12,522 bases of DNA from Candidatus Argoarchaeum ethanivorans (GTDB lineage Archaea > Halobacteriota > Methanosarcinia > Methanosarcinales > EX4572-44). The stretch spans positions 1-12,522 of the forward strand of contig CAJHIR010000025.1 in NCBI GenBank assembly GCA_905067535.1, written 5' to 3'. The position numbers were made by a program, and so were the translations under genes. Of the stretch, positions 12,477 through 12,522 are shown in pieces; positions within the stretch are counted from its first letter, which is position 1, and each line of letters opens with the position of its first letter. The notes under the pieces are model-generated. The model was not told the origin of the DNA. It did no database searches and saw only the letters and a list, made by a program, of their open reading frames with translations.

Positions 12477-12522
12477 TGATTTTCGATCAATTCTATAATT
12501 TACCAGCATATAACTTTTGTGA

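Overview
The window looks like chromosomal DNA of a euryarchaeon, probably of the methanogen/ANME-related (Methanomicrobia-like) type. Grounds are the DNA polymerase D small subunit, an archaeal ribosomal protein S6e, an archaeal ATP-dependent DNA ligase, TATA-like boxes and purine-rich Shine-Dalgarno sites, and two proteins ending in a PGF-CTERM (archaeosortase-type) sorting signal. Abundant cohesin/dockerin proteins with PGF-CTERM anchors are known from Archaeoglobus and from ANME-1-type genomes, so an ANME-1 relative is my best guess, but only a guess.

Layout. 1-187 (+): the 3' end of a TPR protein with a PGF-CTERM tail. 259-3604 (-): UDP-glucose 6-dehydrogenase followed by a fused two-domain aconitase, probably one transcript. 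3605-3858: a divergent promoter region with a perfect palindrome. 3859-5908 (+): DNA polymerase D small subunit (DP1), then rps6e behind its own repeat-rich promoter. 5909-6289: a non-coding island with (a) three consecutive 21-nt hairpins inside a closing stem and (b) a 150-bp MITE-like element with terminal inverted repeats and a perfect 8-bp target duplication. 6290-7845 (-): a two-gene surface cassette of a secreted dockerin-bearing protein and, downstream, a secreted, PGF-CTERM-anchored cohesin. 7862-8151: mostly non-coding, with the dockerin promoter, one weak 51-codon ORF and an oligo-T terminator. 8152-8514 (-): a small NifX/NifB-family Fe-Mo-cofactor-type protein, preceded by a nested inverted-repeat element (8607-8702). 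8787-12443 (-): a three-gene run of flavin disulfide-type oxidoreductase, ATP-dependent DNA ligase and cobalamin adenosyltransferase; the last two overlap by ATGA.

How the parts fit. The dockerin/cohesin pair reads as a minimal cell-surface docking device: the cohesin would be fixed to the envelope through its C-terminal sorting signal, and the unanchored dockerin protein could be held there by cohesin-dockerin binding. The dockerin is atypical: its first calcium loop is missing and a different Asp/Asn-rich loop lies near its C-terminus. The housekeeping genes (polB, rps6e, lig) and the metabolic genes (aconitase, UGDH, cobalamin adenosyltransferase, oxidoreductase) are full length. The least explained sequence is non-coding: the hairpin array, whose second and third stems differ only by compensatory base-pair changes, and the nested inverted repeat upstream of the NifX-like gene.
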